Shown here: in pieces, positions 60,701 to 64,000 of the stretch
Layout: each line of letters begins with the position of its first letter
Numbering within the stretch: the stretch's first letter is position 1
Assembly: GCF_008801575.1 (NCBI RefSeq)
Contig: NZ_VZPL01000017.1
Span: forward strand, 25,125-89,124
DNA from: Xanthomonas cissicola
GTDB taxonomy: Bacteria > Pseudomonadota > Gammaproteobacteria > Xanthomonadales > Xanthomonadaceae
Reading direction: 5' to 3'
Length of the DNA: 64,000 nucleotides
Notes under the pieces: model-generated
What the model saw: the letters and a program-made list of their open reading frames with translations, nothing else
Databases searched by the model: none
What the model was told of the DNA's origin: nothing
Made by a program: the position numbers and the translations under genes

Positions 60701-60945
60701 AAACCAATCGCCAGCAAGATACACGACAGCACGCCCACGATGAGCGGCACCTGCGGGCGGTTCTGAAACACCGTCACGCCTACTGCTACGAAGTAGGTCA
60801 GCCACACCGCATAACCCAGCGGAGTCACCAGTTCCATGCCCAGCGTTGCCGCCATCAAGGCCCCCGCGATGACCCAAGTCCAGCAGTCGCGTGTGGTCGA
60901 GATGGTTTGCATAAGGTGCGTGGACCGAACTGGAAGGGCGGTCAT
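57739..60945 (-). CDS. Membrane hybrid histidine kinase with GAF domain and three receivers
   Basis: A 1068-residue kinase. Four membrane segments (about 22-40, 45-60, 68-84 and 102-118) are followed by a GAF domain (about 137-285), a long coiled coil (about 285-375), HisKA with H386 (NMSHELRTPLNS), HATPase_c (to about 607, with ILKNLLANAIKFTEHG and GTGLGLSISRDLAQRMGG), an Ala/Pro linker, and three receivers with phosphoacceptor segments ILLDIGLPDASG, MVTDLALPDGSG and VLMDIMMPEMDG. It probably senses a small molecule or membrane state through GAF/TM regions. First gene of the minus-strand chain with CheR, CheB and the REC-kinase. Start may instead be ATG 60912. Confidence 0.92.
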   Translation of the reverse strand: MTALPVRSTHLMQTISTTRDCWTWVIAGALMAATLGMELVTPLGYAVWLTYFVAVGVTVFQNRPQVPLIVGVLSCILLAIGFQLAPPSTNSSFSSVNRSIGGVSFLAMALVVMQAIRARRQAEFALWLQQAENTVEASLRGDQAPQELADAAVRALCQTLDAQVGALYRIEGDRLRLTGGAALPPDLPQTLPTAAGQLGEVLQRGTVRRIRGMDAGHLQIASGLGQSSCQELLLAPITADDRVIGIIELGRVTDPRTAGSREEELLARCGENIGLALRTALLRAQLVALLEETQRQSEELQTQQEELRVANEELEEQSRSLQQSQSDLEVQQAELEQTNVQLEERTQALEAQKQALLIAQNQLMRNSNELSTASRYKSEFLANMSHELRTPLNSALILAKLLADNKDGTLSAEQVKYAQAILSSNNDLLALINDILDLSKIEAGHVELADETVVTGSVLQRLRDTFEPLARQKGLALEITAAAGAPAQLVVDNQRLQQILKNLLANAIKFTEHGKVGLLVQASAPGRVRFAVTDTGIGIAREQSEVIFEAFRQADGSTRRRYGGTGLGLSISRDLAQRMGGSISVDSEPGRGSCFTLELPTDGAPAEVIGPADAAANVAAVAASASGAHVQQRTGSTLGAQSGAPALAAAHMAPVPIASPNAAPIQRADDDRDQRSRPGRLILAVEDDTRFAQALVELAHELDFDCVVAPNAEEALRLAAELRPSGILLDIGLPDASGLSVLERLKRDPATRHVPVHVVSALERSQIALELGAVGYLIKPATRELLAGAIRQLEETNARAVRRLLIVEDDSALRANLQLLLARDQLDIVAVGSIAEAMDQLAGFTFDCMVTDLALPDGSGYDLLERMAGNDAVAFPPVIVYTGRALTRDEEQGLRRYSKSIIIKGVRSPERLLDEVTLFLHSVEASLPSDQQRLLREARRRDAVLDGATVLLAEDDVRNIFALSSVLEPLGVTLQIARNGREALEHLAKHEVDLVLMDIMMPEMDGITAMRQIRANRQWQDLPIIALTAKAMADDRERCLEAGANDYIAKPIDVDKLVSLCRVWCSRQ

Positions 60946-61072
60946 GGTAGCCGATAACTTTCACGCACAAATCGCCGGAAATTTGACACTTTTTGCTGCC
61001 GCGTTGGCTTGCACGCAGCCTTCACGCGGCTGTCAATATGGTCCCGCGCTTTTCTGGGGGAATCATCGCGCG

Positions 61073-62236
61073 ATGGATGCGGAAACGGCCGTCGACAGCG
61101 CAGGGCCGCTTTCTTACGACAGCCGGCAGTGTCAGCTGTTGGTGCAGAGCGTGTCCGATTATGCGATCTACATGCTGGATATCGGCGGGCATATTCGCAG
61201 CTGGAACCCCGGCGGCGAGCGCATCAAGGGCTACAGCGCAAGCGAGGTATTAGGCACGCATTTCTCGCGGTTCTACCTGCCCGAGGATGCGCAGCGCGAC
61301 GAACCCAGCCGCAATCTGGAAATCGCCAAGCGGGAAGGGCGCTTCGCTGCCGAAGGTTGGCGCTTGCGCAAGGACGGCAGCCGGTTCTGGGCCAGTGTAG
61401 TGATCGAACCGGTGCTGGAATTCGGCGTGCTGGTGGGGTTTGCAAAAGTCACTCGCGATCTGACCGAGCGCCGTGAGGCGCAGCATTTGCTGCAACAGGC
61501 GCAGCAGGCGTTGCTGCAATCGCAGAAGGTCGAAGCCTTGGGTCGGTTGACGCCGGGCATGGCCCACGATTTCAACAACCTGCTCACGGTGATGGTGACC
61601 AGCCTGGATCTGATTGCGCTGCGCGCAGGCGAGGACGCGCGCACCCGCATGTTGATCGAAGTGGCGCAAACTGCGGTGGATCGCGGCACCTTGCTGACGC
61701 GGCAACTGCTCGCTTTCGCGCGCGGTCAACAACTGAACCCTGAGCGCCACCCGGTCAACGACATCGTGACGCGTTCGTTGGAACTGTTGCGGCGTGCCTG
61801 TCCGCCGGGTGTGAGCTTGTCGTTGCAGTTTGCCGACGCACTGCCGCATGTGCGCGTAGACCCCGGTCAGCTGGAGGCGGCGTTGCTCAATCTGGTCTTC
61901 AATAGTTGCGATGCGATGCCCTCTGGCGGCAGCATCGCGTTGCTCACTTCTGCTGCGCAGCGATCCGAACCGTCAAGCCCACAAGGCGTCCGTCGCCCAT
62001 ACGTCGCCCTTGCCGTACGCGACGACGGTCCGGGCATGTCCGCGCACGTTGCACAACGCGCCAGCGAGCCATTTTTCACCACCAAGGATGTCGGCAAGGG
62101 CTCCGGGCTGGGCTTGAGCCAGGTCTATGGCTTCGCATCCCAGTCCGGTGGCTTCGTCGAGCTTGAGACCGCACCTGGACGCGGCACTACCGTCACCGTG
62201 TTTCTCCCGGCCGTCGAGGAGGCCGAGCATGACTGA
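61073..62236 (+). CDS. PAS-domain sensor histidine kinase
   Basis: A 387-residue soluble kinase: a PAS domain with PAC (about 20-140; SDYAIYMLDIGGHIRSWNPG), a coiled coil, HisKA with H165 ([14 protein letters not shown]) and HATPase_c with LLNLVFNSCDAMPSGG, VRDDGPGM and GSGLGLSQVYGFASQSGG. The PAS sequence with SWNPGxERIKGY resembles haem- or flavin-binding family members, but the cofactor cannot be told. It is divergent from the giant kinase and overlaps the next response regulator by 8 bp. Confidence 0.92.
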   Translation: MDAETAVDSAGPLSYDSRQCQLLVQSVSDYAIYMLDIGGHIRSWNPGGERIKGYSASEVLGTHFSRFYLPEDAQRDEPSRNLEIAKREGRFAAEGWRLRKDGSRFWASVVIEPVLEFGVLVGFAKVTRDLTERREAQHLLQQAQQALLQSQKVEALGRLTPGMAHDFNNLLTVMVTSLDLIALRAGEDARTRMLIEVAQTAVDRGTLLTRQLLAFARGQQLNPERHPVNDIVTRSLELLRRACPPGVSLSLQFADALPHVRVDPGQLEAALLNLVFNSCDAMPSGGSIALLTSAAQRSEPSSPQGVRRPYVALAVRDDGPGMSAHVAQRASEPFFTTKDVGKGSGLGLSQVYGFASQSGGFVELETAPGRGTTVTVFLPAVEEAEHD

Positions 62237-62597
62237 ATCCCTTCGCCTGCTGATGGTGGAAGACCAAGAAGAACTGCGCGAATTGATCGGCGAAGCGCTG
62301 CGCGATGCCGGCATCAGCGTCGACACCGCCGATGATGGTCACAGCGCGTTGCGCATGGTGCGCGACAGTGGCCCGTACGACGTGGTGTTCAGCGATATCC
62401 GCATGCCCAACGGCATGTCGGGCATCGAACTGAGCGAGCAGGTGGCGCAACTGCTGCCGCAGGCGCGCGTGATTCTGGCCTCGGGGTTTGCCAAGGCGCA
62501 GTTGCCGTCGTTGCCGGCGCAGGTCGATTTCCTGCCCAAACCGTACCGCCTGCGTCAACTCATCGACATGCTCAAGGCCACCCCAGCCAACGCGTAG
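62229..62597 (+). CDS. Single-domain response regulator
   Basis: A 122-residue receiver with no output domain. The acidic pocket is E11-D12, the phosphoacceptor D56 (VFSDIRMPNGMSG), and Lys in LPKPYRL. It is probably phosphorylated by the preceding PAS kinase, with which it is translationally coupled. Signals would then pass to a partner protein; this is typical of CheY-like or FixJ-less relays. Its stop codon lies inside the loop of a strong hairpin. Confidence 0.92.
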   Translation: MTESLRLLMVEDQEELRELIGEALRDAGISVDTADDGHSALRMVRDSGPYDVVFSDIRMPNGMSGIELSEQVAQLLPQARVILASGFAKAQLPSLPAQVDFLPKPYRLRQLIDMLKATPANA

Positions 62598-62609
62598 ACG
62601 TTGGCTGGG
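62582..62609. terminator. Hairpin over the response-regulator stop codon
   Basis: CCCAGCCAACG pairs perfectly with CGTTGGCTGGG; the 6-nt loop CGTAGA contains the TAG stop. It lies between convergent genes and could end both transcripts, although no T-run follows. Confidence 0.5.
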
Positions 62610-62618
62610 CGTGCGGCC

Positions 62619-63821
62619 TCAACGGCTCTGGTAGTACACCTTGTCGATGGCGATCTCCACCGGTGCAGCCGGTGGATCGGCCACCAGCATGAAGGGCTGT
62701 TTGACCGCCTGCAGATCCAGATCGTAGAAGGCGCTGAACGGGATGCTCACCTCGTGCCAGGCGCCATCGCGCACCAGTCCGTACTGGTTGCCGCCAGCGA
62801 CAAAATCCACCCAGCTATCGCCGAAGCTGGTGTTGATGCCGATCTTGAATGTCGACGGCGTGGTGGTCTTGACGTGCAGCTTCAATGCACCGCCGGCATA
62901 CGCAGCGAGATTGCGGTAGTCGCTCTGGATGCCCAATCCAAACCATGCCCCGGCGTTGGCGCGGTAGGCCATGACACTGCCGCCCTCGAAAGGCGCCTGC
63001 GCAATCGGGGTGAGATTGTTCCACAGATACAACTCGGCATCCTGGCCGAAGGTCAGCCGTGCACTGGTATCGGTCTGTTCGGTAAACACCCCGAACCGGC
63101 CCGCGGGCACGGCATGTTGCGTGCCCACGTACAACTGCGACCCTGGGTTCTGATACAGGCGGATGTAATCGACCTCCATTTTGCCAGGGAGCGGGGCCGT
63201 CACCGCAGCAGGCGAGGTCACACCAGTGAAGGTGCCGCCCACCGCCAGGTTGAGCAACAGATACTGCTGCTGATGGAATTCATGCAAGGAAGCGCCTTCG
63301 ATATTGGAAATCGCAAATTCGAAGTATTGCTGCCCGTCGATCGAGACGCGGATGAATTGCGGGTCCCAGGTCAATCGGTACACATGAAAATCGTCATGCA
63401 GATTCACCGGGCTGGTGTAGCTGGTGTCGTAATCGGCCTGCGACCCGTTGTAGTCCCAGTGCACCGCCGCGCCGATGCGACGGTTCGCGGTGCCATTGGC
63501 GATCGCGGCGGCCATGCCGGCTTCCATGAGGTCGATTTCGCCGCGGCCCGGCCACACGCCGATGGTGCCGAGCATCCAGTACGCCGGCCACAAACCGTTG
63601 CCCACCACCGGCGTTTTGATGCGCGCCTCCAGCGTGCCGTACGTGAAGTGCATGCGGCCCTCGGTCTTGAGCCGTGCTGAAGTGAACGGCATGCCGCCGA
63701 AGGCTTCGCGGCGTGCTTCGATCACCAACCTGCCGTTTTCGATCCGCGCATTCTCGGTGCGGCTGGTGTAGTACTGCATCTCGCCGTTGCCCCAGCCGCA
63801 CAAGCCGATCTGGCATCCGTT
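62619..63821 (-). pseudogene. GH16 beta-glucanase truncated at its 5' end by an IS element
   Basis: About 400 residues of a glycoside hydrolase family 16 enzyme (beta-1,3- or 1,3-1,4-glucanase). The catalytic motif GEIDLME is intact, followed by VHWDYNGSQADYDTS. A C-terminal 150-residue domain (from about LYVGTQHAVPAGRFG) resembles a carbohydrate-binding beta-sandwich. On the minus strand homology starts at NGCQIGLCGWGNGE and stops there: the signal peptide and first strands are missing, and the sequence beyond joins an IS3-family element. The remaining frame has no good start, so the gene is likely inactive. Confidence 0.82.
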
Positions 63822-64000
63822 CGTAAGCTCCCCCGATCCGCAGACACCGCATAAGTAGATCTTTCTGGCATCTTTCCCAAGTCAGGAGGTTCCATGCGCA
63901 CATCGAAGTTCACCGAGACACAGATCATCGCCACGCTGAAGCAGGCCGACGCAGGCGTTCCAGTCAAAGACATCTGTCGCCAAGTCGGCATCAGCACGGC
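63822..64000 (+). mobile_element. IS3-family insertion sequence (left part only)
   Basis: Sequence right of the GH16 remnant carries an IS3-type transposase ORF with AGGAGG ahead of it. The exact left end lies between about 63822 and 63860; I cannot define the terminal inverted repeat because the other end is outside the window. Confidence 0.8.
63894..64000 (+). CDS. IS3-family transposase OrfA, N-terminal part
   Basis: The visible 35 residues start RTSKFTETQIIATLKQADAG and continue to DICRQVGIST, the N-terminal helix-turn-helix of OrfA in the IS407/IS1404-like branch of IS3. The gene runs off the window. OrfA binds the IS ends; OrfB, made by frameshifting, supplies the DDE catalysis. Confidence 0.88.
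   Translation, partial: MRTSKFTETQIIATLKQADAGVPVKDICRQVGIST

Overview
The window is a 64 kb piece of a Xanthomonas chromosome. The genus call rests on the adjacent, divergent master virulence regulators hrpG and hrpX, on high-GC coding sequence throughout, and on family-typical housekeeping genes (quinol oxidase cyoABCD, TonB-dependent receptor with xylan-type glycosidase, SpoIIE/Rsb module). I cannot fix the species from sequence alone. Apart from one broken glycosidase and an insertion sequence at the right edge, it reads as ordinary, well-packed chromosome.

Region 1 (1-13.2 kb): mixed housekeeping genes. These are a partial SRPBCC/effector-binding protein, a DUF423 membrane protein with an AlkA-like glycosylase, an M15 peptidase, an SPFH-membrane-protein-RHH regulator operon with a perfect inverted repeat upstream, purT, an exported EEP nuclease/phosphatase, the N-end-rule transferase bpt, an EF-hand secreted protein, two proteins of unknown function, tesB with an enoyl-CoA hydratase-like gene, a PCu(A)C copper chaperone, and a 4HBT thioesterase overlapping uvrA.

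Region 2 (13.2-35.3 kb): core genes. uvrA; rplU-rpmA-obgE; rpsT (minus strand); murJ-ribF-ileS-lspA-ispH; tRNA-Thr(CGT); cyoABCD; an M61 peptidase; radA preceded by ten tandem heptamers; a DUF805 membrane protein.

Region 3 (35.8-43.3 kb): hrpG and hrpX, transcribed divergently from an 825 bp spacer, control type III secretion in this genus. Directly downstream of hrpX is a two-gene unit encoding a divergent Hsp90-family ATPase and a 774-residue helical-repeat (TPR-like) protein; I regard it as the least explained gene pair in the window.

Region 4 (43.9-62.6 kb): two signalling clusters. The first is a six-gene, mostly overlapping RsbR-RsbS-RsbT stressosome operon with a HATPase-SpoIIE fusion, a histidine kinase and a REC-PAS-kinase-REC hybrid, but with no RsbV/RsbW or sigma factor. 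The second is a minus-strand chain joined by ATGA overlaps: giant hybrid kinase with three receivers, CheR, CheB without receiver, and a REC-kinase; a divergent PAS-kinase/response-regulator pair lies beside it. Between them sit a frameshifted GH43 glycosidase divergent from a TonB-dependent receptor, plus a thioredoxin and a DUF1428 protein.

Region 5 (62.6-64 kb): a GH16 beta-glucanase that has lost its 5' end at an IS3-family element whose first transposase ORF runs off the window.
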